From assembly GCF_945859705.1 (NCBI RefSeq), contig NC_079138.1, positions 1,550,001-1,614,000 of the forward strand: a stretch of DNA of 64,000 nucleotides. The letters run 5' to 3'. Below the pieces are notes generated by a model that was given only the letters and a program-made list of their open reading frames with translations, ran no database searches and was not told where the DNA came from. Shown one piece after another: positions 1 through 13,500 of the stretch. How positions within the stretch are numbered: the first letter of the stretch is position 1; each line of letters opens with the position of its first letter. This DNA comes from Episyrphus balteatus (taxonomy: Eukaryota > Arthropoda > Insecta > Diptera > Syrphidae). The translations under genes and the position numbers were made by a program.

Positions 1-1364
1 ACTCAGTTACCAATAAAACACGGCTATTTATATAAAAACATACAAACGCATTTCGCTTGCTCAGAACTATAATGTTCTATGTTTTAAGGAAACCCCAGCA
101 GACATAGAACATTATAGTTCTCAGCCAGTAATTTGTCGCACTGAGAAATTATCATTTTTTTTTTTTTAGCATTATTTTTTTTGTATCAATATTTGGCTTG
201 CGGCCGCGACTCCCTTAGGAACTTTGAAAAACACTGGTTTATAGCATAAAACCTGAACTCAGTAAAATACTGAGTACCAATAACACAGCTATTTTGTGTG
301 ATGTTCGCTTCGAGAAAAAAATAGAAATATGGTAAGATTGTAGGTACTTGTTGTTTCGGTTTTCTTTTTCCTATAAGTCCTTAGATCTAGAAAAAGGATA
401 ACCAAGTCACTAACAGAATAAGTCAACCCCAGTGAAACTAATTCCTAATAAGACAGTCGATTTCTTCTATATCTATGTTGTTTATTTAATAGACTGTGTA
501 AGATTAGAGACTATTTTCGATGTGAATACGTTTCAATTTGGAATGAAAAACATCCAAAAAAATTAATTGAATTAATCTCCCTCGCCCTTATTATAAATTT
601 CGTGTTGATTTAAAAAAGAAAATCACATAATTTCATCAACTTACCTTTTTGAAGCAAATCGCAAATGGATTTTATCTGAGAAAATTATATTTTATTTTCT
701 TCTTTTTTTTTGTACAAACTTTTGGTGACGACACGCGGGGATTTGCAGTTGAAGGCGACAGAACAATTTTTTTTCTTCCGACTCTTGTTTATTTTCTTTT
801 TTTTTTTTAATATTAAAAAATATCAAGTAAAAAAAAGGACAAAATTAACTAAACAAAACAAAAATTGATGTATTTAAAACAGGTTTTTTGTGGGAAATAG
901 GTTTTTTTTTTTCTAAATTTTTTAATAACACGAAAACAAATATTTTCATTTAGATTATTCCCTTCCAAAAGGCTGGTTGGTTAGTTTTTTATGCAAACAT
1001 ATTTTTTTTGGCTACACAAAAGTATTGTTGTCATCATTTGTATTTGTGTTTGTGTATGGAGAAATTCCAACGTATGTCAGTGTTAGAAAAAAAAAAGTCA
1101 AAAGAGAAAAGAGAGATACAAAAGAAATTACAGATCAAGCTGGGTTGGAGAAGAGATATTGCCACGTTTATAAGTCCGATTTAAGGATCGAATTGAATCT
1201 AAATCTGAAGCGAAATGTCGATCCAGGTATATATGATTATACCAGATCGAGGAATCGAATTCAAATATAATCGATATTATCGTTATCGCATACATCGAAA
1301 GTTCTAAAAAACTATCGATAGTTTCAATACTGCTAACCCCAAGCATTTTATTTTGAACGCACCC
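1..1364. other. intergenic AT-rich sequence
   Basis: Apart from the short hairpin at 63-121, I see only homopolymer A/T runs and low-complexity sequence. Open frames here (for example 977-1270) are short, low in complexity and without a recognisable domain. Confidence 0.6.
63..121. repeat. perfect 20-bp inverted repeat (hairpin)
   Basis: Bases 63-82 and 102-121 are perfect reverse complements (AGAACTATAATGTTCTATGT on the left), separated by a 19-base loop. It may be a small MITE remnant. The size is in the range of a short pre-miRNA stem, but a perfectly paired stem with no bulge is not typical of one. Confidence 0.8.
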
Positions 1365-1795
1365 GTTGTGTAAAGCGGCCCATAGATAAGGCACATGTGT
1401 GCACATTATTTGTGCGTACTGATACACAGTGTACACGGCACCCATGGTATAAAAAGAGAAGGTATGATCATTAGAAAAAACTCAGTATCGAGAACTGTCA
1501 AAACTTATGGCTACTTAAGGTTTTGACAGCCCAGCCCATTGAAATTGTTGTTGTAAACAAATTTGTCTTTGAAATTGTTGTTGCTTTTGACTTTGCCAAA
1601 TGCCAAACGTCAAAACCCTATTACCCCATTTTGAAAGATGGCGGCTCTAATGATCATACCTTGTCTTTTTATACCATGCACGGCACCACAGACGGCACAC
1701 CGATCGTGACACCGACACCAAAAAATCAAAAAGTTTTGATTTTGTCGCTCCGGTTTGCACACAAGTGTGGTGTCTATGGGCCGCTTAATTTTGAA
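1365..1795. repeat. diverged inverted-repeat element (MITE-like)
   Basis: The arm at about 1370-1477 reappears inverted at about 1648-1789. Shared blocks are AAGCGGCCCATAGA (outer) and GGTATAAAAAGA followed by GGTATGATCATTAGA (inner). The arms are imperfect and have indels, so this is an old element. No coding capacity is seen. Confidence 0.7.
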
Positions 1796-2342
1796 CTCCT
1801 ACAAGAATGAACCCTTCAAGCAAACGAGTCCGACCTAGGTCCGAATCGGCTCCGAAGTGAGTTCGAACACGACAACAAAAACGGTCCCGCGGAGCCGATT
1901 GCATATGTATTGGTATATTTAACACGATTTCTCCTTCGATTTTGTGTTCATGCACAAAAAGTTGTAAATGTGAGTAAAATGGAAATGTAGGGCCATATAA
2001 GGTGTTTTTTTTACTAACACCGGGCTTAACTGTTAAATACAAGAACACTTGAGCCTCTTGATCTTAGTTGTTTAGCCCGGAGAATTTTTTGGGCTTTACT
2101 TTTTGAACAGTTTTAAATTTGTGCTGCCAACAAATTTTTTTCATAAATTGCTTAGAATTTGCTTGCAAACGTGAAACTGACGTTTAGAATTACAAAATGC
2201 GAAACATATGACAACTTTATATTTTTGTTGTGTCTGCTGTTTTCGGAATATTCAGGACTAGTTGTACAAATATTTAATTCGTGGTTCAGCAACTTTTATC
2301 ATCTGAATTCGGTGAAAAAGTTGAGGTTTTAGCACTGGTTTA
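1796..2342. other. intergenic sequence, no gene seen
   Basis: No recognisable gene, RNA or element between the two MITE-like repeats. A GGGCTTAAC-type word near 2015 has a loose inverted match near 2646 that is too short to call an element. Confidence 0.5.
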
Positions 2343-2492
2343 AGCCTGGTACGCTGCTCGCGCTAAATTTTAGCCGAGATAAAATTCCCATACAAGTTAT
2401 CGATAATTTGTATGGGACTCATTTTAGCTCGGCTAAAAATTTTCGATAATTTGTATGGGAGCTAAAATTTAGGGCGAGCAGCGTACCAGGCT
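2343..2492. mobile_element. PIF/Harbinger-like MITE, copy 1
   Basis: A 150-bp non-coding element with terminal inverted repeats starting AGCCTGGTACGCTGCTCG. It is flanked by the 3-bp duplication TTA (2340-2342 and 2493-2495). A second copy of exactly 150 bp is at 20717-20866, flanked by TAA. Three-base TWA duplications are the hallmark of PIF/Harbinger transposons. The interior is also self-complementary, with repeated CCCATACAA and ATCGATAA words. Confidence 0.88.
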
Positions 2493-2711
2493 TTAAGGTC
2501 TAATTATGTTCAAATTGCTAAGTCCATGCTTCAACCAAATTTGATCCACAGCTAATCCACCGTAATCGGTGGGTTTAATTCTTGATCTGAGGCTGAACCA
2601 CGTTTGTACAACTGGCACTCAATATACAGTGCTGCCAATACTTCGGGTTAAGCCCTGATGTGTTTTTTTTTTTTGTTTTCAGTTAAGACCGGTGGCAATA
2701 AAAAACACACC

Positions 2712-2901
2712 TAATAGCAGTTTTTTTATTATCACTTGATCCATATAGATCATTTATTAAATCGTATTACAACAACTACATATGAGATCTTGCTTTTCAT
2801 CAGGATCACGAATCGTGATCTTGCAAGATCTCATGTAGTTGTTGTAATACGTTTTAATTAATGATCTACATGGATCAAGTGATAATAAAAAACGGCTAAT
2901 A
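2712..2901. repeat. palindromic MITE-like element
   Basis: Two arms of roughly 85 bp fold back on each other: TTATTATCACTTGATCC at the left end matches GGATCAAGTGATAATAA at the right end, and the inner blocks ACAACTACAT and AGATCTTGC are also mirrored. The central spacer is short. No protein is encoded. Confidence 0.82.
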
Positions 2902-4419
2902 AATCGTTCTAAAATGATTTGTAAAACACCCAACAATTTCTAATATTTTTTGACATAACCATAGTTGTCTATCGTTTGAAAAAGAACGCACATCATCCCC
3001 CGATTCAATTCGACCCAGGTATATATAGACCTAAATTCTGATTCAATTCGGATTCAAATCGCCCTATAAACAGGGCGAACAAAATAGAGATCTTGCGCAT
3101 TTACATCTTTTTCATTTCTCTTTTTACTAACCAGAAACAACAACACAATTCTTTGATTTTTGTTATATTTTGAATTTCCTACTTGAATTTGACGTCTAGG
3201 TAAAAATCCCAATTGGGAATTTCGAAAATTTGTCCTTGTCTTCTCTTTCTCTTTACGGTTTCGATTTTGACATTTTAAACTAGGTGAAAATCAAAAAAAT
3301 TTCACACTTATTTAAATAAATACTGCAATACAGATGTATTTTAATTATTATATGTTTTCGATTTTTAGACATAATATTAAAAAGCTAACAAAAAAACACC
3401 AAAAATCCATTTGTATGAAATTTTTTTTAAATATAAAAACAGTTTTTTTTTTGGTTTTCACCTACTTTAGAAGATTTTTTTTTTTTGTTCGTTTAGTACT
3501 GACAGCTGTGCGAAATTCTGATTAGCTCACATGTGAGTGAACATGAACGCCGTCGTCGTTCAAAATTTATTACGATATAATTTTTTGATGTGTGTTGTTT
3601 GTAATTTGTGTGTTTTTCACTGTTAATTTGTCACATGATTTATTAATATAATTTTATAATAAATTTATAGGATAATTGTGGTTGAAAAAGTTGAAAAGAG
3701 AAATCATAAAAAAAAATACAACAAATCTGATTAAAAAAGCCATTGTGTCCAAAATTTGTTATAATAAGTCCAATGTGTAACCAAATCAAACCAAAATAAA
3801 AAAGAAAGCAATAAAATATAATTCCGATGACCTTATTTGTGTGATACAATACTCTGACATTGCCAATGGCAATTTCCATCTTCACAAAATGTACACGAAC
3901 AACTCAAAGCCGAACTAAGTTGTTATCAAACCCAATATGTGCCATTATTATAATAAGAAAAGATAGCCTCCAATCTAAGGTGTGGATCTACCTGAATCTA
4001 GCACAAACACCATTTGAGTTAGGACTTTTAGCTTTTTAGCATTAACGATCGCGCTTCTTTATAAAGCTATACTATTATTCGTCGTAAACGTAACTACTAT
4101 TGTATTATATTTTTTTTCCCCCCCCGGAATTTCACATCTTCAGCTCTAACTTTTGTTTTTCTTGGCTTGACTTGGCTGCTACTTAACTAAATCCGGACGG
4201 GACGGAACTCGATTGCGAATGCCATAATAGAGTCTCTATAAACATAATTTGTAAACAAAAAATATCAAATATAAATGGATTTCCTTCTAAATCTAATTCT
4301 GACGGTGGCGACGAAGGAGTAAAAGAAAGAAACTTCTCAACTTCATAAGTGAAAGATTTATTTTATAATTACTCGCAAATGAAAAGAAAATTAAGAAGAT
4401 TAGATATATTATAATTAAC
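2902..4419. other. sequence upstream of GlcT; possible promoter and 5' leader
   Basis: No coding region is seen. A CAG with a preceding pyrimidine run ends at 4143 and could be the acceptor of a 5'-untranslated exon running to 4419. If so, the leader would hold two short upstream reading frames (4275-4322 and 4379-4414), the second ending five bases before the GlcT start. The transcription start cannot be placed from sequence alone. Confidence 0.35.
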
Positions 4420-4523
4420 ATGTCACCAATTATTTATTCGCTTTATGGTTTCGCATTTTTATTTTTAATATTTTGGTGCGGAACTTGGTGTATACATCTA
4501 CTAGCCATCATATATGGATATGG
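4420..4523 (+). CDS. GlcT: GlcT coding exon 1 (residues 1-34 and first two bases of codon 35)
   Basis: Starts at the ATG of MSPIIYSLYGF and encodes the membrane anchor, ending in IHLLAIIYGY. The donor is G|GTAAGTT. I chose this ATG because it begins the conserved N-terminus; an upstream ATG at 4379 opens only an 11-codon frame. Confidence 0.95.
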
Positions 4524-7500
4524 GTAAGTTGTTTTTTTTTACAATTCTTATTAAAAAAAATATATGAGTAATTTGATTATACTGAGAAATTTCTCGTAAA
4601 TAATATGACTAAAAATTTATAGAAAAGATAAAGATAAAAACATTAAATGGGTGGGGTTTAAATGATTAAGATGATGACAAACCTATTAGAATTTTGATGA
4701 TGATTGGTTATAGGTGGGTAGTCTAGGAATTTGGTATCCCAACTCCCAATTACAACCCAAGAGTCAGAATTTCGAATACAAATTAAAATGAAGTCAAAGT
4801 CTCAAACCGCTTTGCCAGGGCCGGATTTAAAGGTGTAGAGGCCCCGGGATAACAAAAAAGTGGGGGGGCCCTCTCTCCTTTATAATTTATTTACCAAGTA
4901 AAATGAACATTTATTTTGGACCAACATTTTAAATAATTCATTTTGAATCGAAGTAAACTATCGTTAAAAGGAGTGAATTTGTGATTCAAACATGACTTTG
5001 AACCAGTCCTGTTTTTTAACTTTCAATTCTATTTTATCAATAAATTTTAGGTACTTAAAACATGGAATTTCTTGCAATGTAGAACTATGCAAATTAGGCT
5101 GTGTCATTTTGGGGCAACTTTTCTTTTTCAAAAACTCGAAACCTAATAGACTAAATCCATATAGTTGTTTGTTTTTTTTTATTTAAATTTTTTTTGACAT
5201 TTAAAATGTAAAGAATTACTTTTTCCAAAAAGACTAAAAAAAAATGGTTTTCTTTACCGAACTGAATCTTCAAAATTGTAACAGTTAGAAATCTAAAAAA
5301 AAATCTGAATGATAGCTACCGGTAGAACCGGGTGATTTTGGCCTGGCGGGTGACTTTGACTTTGACATGGACACTTTTTTAAAAAATTGTTAATATATGA
5401 AGGACTTGTTTGATTTTTTCCAAGTTTCTTTGTAAATTCGTATAATTTGATGAATTAAAAAGTGATCATACTAGCTTTATTTAATTAAAATTAGATATTA
5501 ATTTATACTAAAATTTAGTTTTCTTAAAAATGCTAAAAAAAAAAAACACCTGAAAATGTTGGATGGTTTGAACATGTTGCAGAAATAGGATTGCAAAATG
5601 ACTTTAACTCCGATATGTGTATTGTTTTGCAAGTTGAATTACTTTTATTCTACCATTGCAACTATTTCATAATAAATTAATTTTAATTTTTTTTATAAAA
5701 AATGCCATATGGTAGGGTGACTTTGGCCGGGTGGCCAAAGTCACCCTCTTAATTTTTGAACTAGACTTTGTTTTTATATATTGGTATATATTGACAAAAC
5801 TGATATTTGGCAATATAATTAAAATGTTATCAGATCATACATATCAACATTTGGCAGCTCAACCACTAGACGTAGCCTTCTTTCGGCCTCTTAAAATATT
5901 ATGGATGAAGACCTTAACAGCGTATAAGATGGCAAACTCGAAAACAAAACAGTGCCGAAAGATGTGTTTCCTAGGCTTCTAAAATAACATTTTACTTCGG
6001 CTGTATCTTAAATGTTGATAACGATGAGGTTACAGTGTCATTCCTGCGAAGAGGTGCTGGGTACAGCTTCAGAGAAAAAAGACGTTGCTCAAGTCACCAA
6101 AAGTGATCTGGAGAAGAAACTTCCTGTTCCAATGGTTGACCGCAGAGATAGACTATTTTTTTCCATATCCGTTGAAGGATATCAAAATTTATGCTAATTT
6201 TAATTTTTTGTTTTTTTTTTTTAATCAAATAAAAACCGACAATTCTGTGTACGAAAATAAAAAAAAAATACCCACATGTTTTAAAAATCTGCTTTTTCAT
6301 TTGGGCTGGGTTAGAATGACGTGCTACTTGTAGTTGAACTGGAAATATAGCAAACGTCCTACCGGCCAAAGTCACTCGGAATGGAGGGTGACTTTGGCCA
6401 CCCATATTTTGGCATTTATCTATAGAACTGTTCGACAGATTTCTTCAAGATTAATCATACCTATAGAATGAGCGAAGTAGGTAAATTGGTTGAAATCTTC
6501 ATTAAAAAAAATAAATTATTGCAGAAGTTATTCACATTTGAATTTGAAAACGTGCCAAAGTCACCCGGTTTTACGGTACAACTATAAGATTTAAGTCTGT
6601 TAGGCTTCGAGTTTTTGAAACAAATAGTTTGGCGGGAATTCAAAACTGATCGGACAAGGTCCGCAATCCCTTGTTATTCTTATAAGAAACTTCAACCGCT
6701 TAAAGGCATGGGCTAGAATTATTATGTTAGAGACTTCAAACTTTGGGAATATTTTTTTTGTATTTAATTACAACCATATAAGCAGTTTCGAGCAAACAAA
6801 TTTCAATTTTTTTAAATAACAACGAAATGTATACGAAATAAAAGTCATAATTTTATAGATTTTGAACTTTAAGTTTGAATAACTTCAGTGGGGTTCATTT
6901 TATGAAAAAATGTCTTGAAGATTTTTTGTAGAGCACTCAATTTACTATAAGAATCATATTTATGTTAGTTTTTACAATGCTTTTTTGTAATTATTTTTCC
7001 CATGTTATTTATATGGAAAATAGAAAATCAGAAATAGGCACCTCTAAATATTATTATTCTTTTGAGAGACTTTTTTCTTCATATTTTCGAAAATGTTAAG
7101 ACAGCTTAAGGCAAATACTATTGCTAAACATAATGGTGCGTATTCATAGTCGTTTTTAGACCAAGTTTATATTAGATTTTGGTTTATCCAATGTTATTTG
7201 ATTAATATAAATTCCAGTTTTTCTTAGAAGCAGCTTAGAGAGCGTCTATAAATATGGCCCAATATTGTTATCCATTTAATATGGAAGAAAATAAAGTTTT
7301 TGAATTTTTAATCAATTAAATTTTTTTTTTTTATTTGAAATTTAATGTTCGTCCTATTTGGGACCGAGAATATTGCAATTCTACTTTGAAGATAATGATC
7401 ATCGTGTCCGGTCCTGTATTTTTGTTCTTGATCTGAATTTTTATTCCTCAAACCGAAATTTGTATCTAGTACCTATGTATATTGGTGATGATGCCACCTT

Positions 7501-10500
7501 TGTCTTTATGTCGACAATTATGCATAGGTATTCTTTGGGTTTTATTTATTTTTTGTGCAATGTTTACTTATTGGAATTTGATTTTTTTTTAAGATGTGGG
7601 GGCCCCCGTTTTGTGGGGGCCCAGGGCTGTCGCCCCTGCTGCCCTTCCCTAAATCCGGCCCTGTCACTTGCTGAAACGAATAGGTACTTACTCATAAATA
7701 TTTCTTTTGAAATATGAAACTGTTGAGCAGTGCCGCAGCTAGACGTTTGGGGGCCCTGGGTCAAGTATTTTTTCGGATTTTTTTTTTTAATTTTATTTAT
7801 TAGTTTAAAAAACTCTTTAACAATAACATTTTATACTTAAATAATAAATAAAAAGTAAGCAATATTTTTTAAAAGAGGTTTTAATAAAAAATTTAAATGT
7901 ATTTAAGTTTCGTTCAGTTTTTAAGTTAATAGGAAGGCTATTAAAAAGTTGAATGAATATAGCAGGAAGGAACAATATAGGAATACCTATCGCTACATGT
8001 AAACTTATGTTAAAGCAGGACGCTTTAAAGAAAACCAACCTTAGATGGACTCCGAGTAATACTTTTCTAGCAACTAAACAAATATGGCCTAGTAAAGACT
8101 TGAAACGTTCAAAGGGTTTGTTGAATTTAAAAAGAATGCTTCAACGAGGACACTAGTGATCTAGTGAAAACGGACGTTCAAAGTTTATCCTTATTCATAA
8201 GAAGCTCCGAATGGTTCGGCTAATGAGTTTCTAACTTGCTAGTCTTTTGTGGTATCCCAATGGATCCATAAGGGTCTAAGTGTGTCTAACCTAACCTAAA
8301 GGAGGGCAGGGCTCAAAATAAAAAAAAATATTTAAAAATGACCGCAACACTTAAGGCCCAACTTCCATAGTAAAAAATGCTTGTATTTGAATGTTCTACA
8401 AATTGCCTTTAAACTAAAAAATTAATCATAATAAGATAAGCATACTGAAAAAAAAAATATAAATATATATGTATGTATGATATTCAAAACTATTTTCCAG
8501 CCTATAGAAGATGCTCTTATTTTGATAATGAGCCCATTCTTAATCTTATAAATTAGATATTTTGTTTATTATCGCATTTTGGTTTAAGTGCAATTTTTAA
8601 TTTTTAAGTATGATATAAGGGTTTTTTTCTTCTAGGTTTTCCCTTGATTTATTTTTGTTTTTCATTTAAATTATTTTCATATTATTATTTAAATTTATTT
8701 TGAAGCTGTAAAGAATTTAATTTTCTATATATCTTAAATAAACACATATCTAAGTGTAAATATTATCGAACTACAATAAAATAAATAAATATAACTTACG
8801 TATGTTATCTGCTTCCTTTTATTCGGCACTATTTTGATCTCGATGTCGAGGGTATCACAATTCTACCACGAAACTGCTTTACGCTAGTGATCCGCCTGTG
8901 GTCTTAACCCTTTGTTCCCGGAGTAACTTTTTTTTTATTTTTTTTTCACGAAAAAATTACAAAAGTTTTGATATTTTCTATTTACACACCAAAAACGAAA
9001 AAATAATTATTGTACTAGTAATAACATTGTATGAGGAATGTTTTGAGTTGAGAGTACAAAAGTTGAAGTCCATTTTAAAAAAAAAAAAAAAATTAAAAGA
9101 TAAAAATGCACGAACAAAACCAAAAAGTCTTACCTATTGAACTAGTATTTAGATTGGAAAAGCAAATTTTCTGATTCAAAACATGTTTACATGTTTAGAT
9201 TGAAGAACTATTATACTCATTCTCTTTCAGTGTTACCTTTATTTAATTTTGTTGTAAGCCCAAGGCTACTTGAAAAATTGGGAAAACTCTTTGGTCGCTG
9301 AAACTGAACCCGAAGTCCGTTTCGAGGCAGGTTTTCTGGGTAACTTCGAAAAATGTTCAGAGACACCCTGAACCAGAACAAAACATCTTTTAAGTACTTT
9401 GAGGTTGACGTGATGAGATGAAATGGACTTCGGATTCAATTTCAGCGACCCGAAAAACATATCATTTACGTAGCCGCACCCCCATCAGAACTTTTTTTTT
9501 GAGTGGCTATTACTTTTTTTTTGAGGTTATCTCAAAGATCTGACTTTTTGCAGTAAAATAAACTTCGGATTCCACCCAAAAAACATATTATTTACCTAGT
9601 CACACCCCCAGGTCGGTTTCAACCCAAAAAACATATGATTAACATAGTTGCACCCGTCGCACAGTAATTTTTACAATAAATATTGTTTTTAACAATTTGC
9701 TTATAAAAAAACATTGTCTTAAAATCTTATAGAAGCTTAGACACTTTAGGCTTATAATTTTGAAGTTGAACTAAATATTCACACTATATTGCTTTCAATA
9801 GAACACAAAAACAATTCACATAAAATAATTCAACAACATAGAACACATAATATTACAAAAAAAAAAAACGTAGGACGTATGAGTGATTTTTACTAAAAGT
9901 TAAAACTCATTCGCAAATAAATTTTGTTTCGCAAAAATCGCACGCAAATGTTCTGAATTGGATTTAAAGAATAGTCAAAGTTACCATAAACCTAAGAATC
10001 GGAGCTGAATGGCAAGGTATACTGTACAAAAATACTAAGCCTTTTAAACAAAGCAACACATTATATCTACATATATGTGGCAGACTCTTTTCCCACTGTC
10101 ATTTAAACCAACAAAACAAAATTTTATATTACCGTAACTACTCTTTAATTATTATTCAATATCTACAATTTAATATTCCATTTGAACGTTTTATGTTTAA
10201 AAGCACACCCGCTATCAATCTATTTCAAACAATACTCATCAAATAACCACAAATTACAAGAAAAATGCAAGTAAATCAAATGTTGACTTTAAACTTTTTT
10301 GTCACGCCATAAACCTTACACAAAAAAAACAAAAGAAGTGCATCATATGAATCCATGTATATTAACCGTCTGTTTTGCAAAGAATTTATTTTAAAATTTT
10401 GATTTAAACAAAATCAACTATTGTCCTGTTTTTCGTTCAGAATACTGCGGATGGCAAAGGTGCAGTGGATGTAATGCTTGACTGCTAACCTAGAGGTTCG

Positions 10501-13500
10501 AACCCTACCTCAGCAGCATTATTTTCTTTATCCCCCGGCCTGGAAGCCACCCGTGGGATTTATGACATAATAATCATCTTTTTAGATTTTAAACTATTAT
10601 ATTCGCGATTACACATATTAATTTAATTAACTTAACGGACACCGCGATTTTTTTGTAATTCAAATTAATTGAATGTGGGTGGTTGTTGGGTCTTCTTTGT
10701 CTTCATTCTCTTCTACGTAAATTGTACCGGTGTGTTGACTGTTGTGGCAATTACATTTGAGATTTTGATTGTTGTTGTAATTGATCTGTTATTATTTGTT
10801 GTGCTGTTAATTGTTGTTGTGCGTTTATGTAAGCTTGAGAGCAGACAAAACTTACAGCATCAGCTTGTTCGATTGTTTGATTTTTGTTTTGTTTTAACCC
10901 TTTGTAACCCAACATCGTAAATTTTAAAATTAATAATGTCAATCGAAAGGGCTTTAGCTATAATAAAACACGTATTTTTTTAAAAATTCAATAAATTAGT
11001 TATTTCGAAATTTACGCAGTAAAAAAAAAGTTTAAATAATTTATTTTTGTATATAAATGCAAAAATTCAAACAAAAAGCTATCTAATATTTATTTTTAGG
11101 CGCATTCCTAAAATCCAAAAATAAAACCCCGTTAGTTTATGCACGAAAAATATTTTTTTTTGAATTTCGTAGTTTTTACATAAATTTGCTTGTTTTCCAA
11201 AAAAGCCAAACTTTCAACATTAACTGCCAATTAAAAACTATTGGTGCTATTTATTAGAAATATGGCGCATTATTTCGATAAAGCAATTCTTAAAGATTAT
11301 GTAAGAAGCTTTAAAAGAATAAAAATATGTTTTTTCACAGCTTTTGGGCGATCTTTTTCGGTTTGTTATAGAAATGTCACATGGGGCTACAAGGGGTTAA
11401 TCTATGTAGCAACGGATCCCACGCACCAAACAGATTGAAACTTTGATCACGGTTGAAATTTGTGTGCAATTTTATTTCAATCGCTTCTCGTACTAATCTT
11501 GGCAAATTCTGCGGTCTCCAAAACATAAAATTCTCCTACAGAATCCAGGAGTATATTCTGTGCCCTGTAGTTGTGGCTCATTCTATATTGGAGAAACAAA
11601 TCAAAGCATAAAAACTCAATTGAATGAACACATTAAGGCCATACAAAACAACCAGGTTACAAAATCTGCAATATGTGAGCATTTAGCTTATAATAATGAT
11701 CATTTTATCAGATTTGATAAAGCTAAATCAATTGCCACGGAGAGATTCTATGTTCCAAGATTAGTACGAGAAGCGATTAAATAAAATTAACAAATCAATC
11801 TTCAATCTTCAATCTTATCAATCTTCTCTCCCATTCTTTTTTTTTTTATTGTCTTGAATATTTTTTGGACAACTTAAGATAAGTGTTAAGCAGCCCAAAT
11901 AACAGTAAATAAGTCACTAAACAGAATCATACCAGAACTTTCCACATCAAATTACTATTTCACTAAACTACATTTTTGGATTTTGTTGTTGATATTTTAT
12001 TTTTTAATTTTTTCTTTTTCTTTTCAGGAAATTTAAATTTCAAAGAAAATCCTCCAACTATCCACTAGAAACACCATGGCCAGGAGTTTCCATTCTTAAA
12101 CCATTAATGGGCTCCGATCCAAATTTAGAACACAATTTAGAAACGTTTTTCACAATGGACTATCCAGTTGTAAGTATACAGTAGCGAGCAAAAAAAATGC
12201 AAACAATAAAAACATTTGCATTTTTTTGCTCGTCTAAAAACGCATATAAAAGTAGACTTTTGACCAAATAATGTTTTTGGAGTAAAATATTGAACGAATT
12301 GACTCTGTTTAATGAAAATAAAACAGTTTCAATATGCCTTATTTGGTTACTTAGTTCTTGTTCAAAACTCTTTAAAACTTTTTGGTTTGCATTTTTTTTG
12401 CTCGCTACTGTATATCGAAGTTATAATTTGAAATTAGAAAAAAAATAAAGAGTGTTCTAATAAAAACGCAAGATTTAAATTAGTAAAAGCTAAGTTTTCT
12501 ATAACAAAGCGTATGAAGTATTCATTCCTTTATTATGTATACTGGTTTCTTGTTGCTTAATTTTGAAAACGATAATCGTCTGAACAATTAAGAGAAATTT
12601 GATTTTTAAAGTTAATGCTAGGCAAATAATCTTCATTCTATAAAAATGTAGAGTTTCAAATTCAGTTAAACACAATTCGAAAGCTCAACACTGTTGAATT
12701 TGTGGTTTTCATAACAATAGATAAGCAAGACAAGTTCCCTTGTTCATTATTTCTTCATAGAGCTTTTCCAAACCTTGATTATAGTAAAAAATCATAAGCA
12801 AGATAGTAGGTATGTCGTGCATTGTTTAAATTGATACAAATAAATTCTACTGAGTTAAATATATTAAAACAAAAGCCTTATTCCAAAATAAGCCGAATTA
12901 TTAGTCCAAAAAGCTTTGAAAAGTGAATTAATATTTTATTACGAAAAAGTTAAAAAAAAGACAGGTAAAATTGAAAAAAATTGAGTTTGAGGACCATTTT
13001 CAAAAAAAAAAAAAACATCATCCCATTTACTTGATTTTAACTTAACAGAATGAACGGAATGAACTTTTGGCTCTTTAAAAATGTATATCTTAATATATTA
13101 GGTATTGCCATTGTGTAAAAATATTTTTATGTGACGTTTGAAGTCAATTTGTGTGAAAATTGCTCCTACCGTTTAAACGATGGAAGATTTTCTCCTCACT
13201 CCCATATAGTTTTTTTTTCCTTAAATAGCATAGGAAATTTTTTTATTTCATTGAATTTATGAAATTTAAACACAAAAATTGTTTATTTTTCAATTTACAT
13301 CATCTTAAGCACATTTGAAATCTTGCATTTTTATTGGAACAACACTTACATACCAGAAATTTCTTTTACTCGTTGTTAGGTAGGATCACTTTTAATATAA
13401 ATAAGTTTCAACGAGTCTGTGCAGGAGCTTCGTTCGGTATTCTTAACTAATATTCTTTCTATTTCAATACAACTGGATAAAACGTTTTGGTTTGTAAAAC

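Larger units (their letters stand above)
4816..7663. mobile_element. possible hAT-like element boundaries within GlcT intron 1
   Basis: CAGGGCCGGATTTA at 4816 reappears inverted at the right end (TAAATCCGGCCCTG ending 7663), each next to runs of GGGGCCC-type sequence. CAG...CTG ends of this kind are seen in hAT superfamily elements. The 8-bp flanks (4808-4815 and 7664-7671) share only the last four bases (TTGC), so a target duplication is not demonstrated. These could also be the ends of two separate insertions. The pogo-like element at 5319-6576 sits inside. Confidence 0.45.

Noticed and set aside
10448..10517. Functional tRNA-Ser gene
   Set aside because: The B box is perfect, but the acceptor stem and A box do not fit, and the sequence runs on into SINE-like body.
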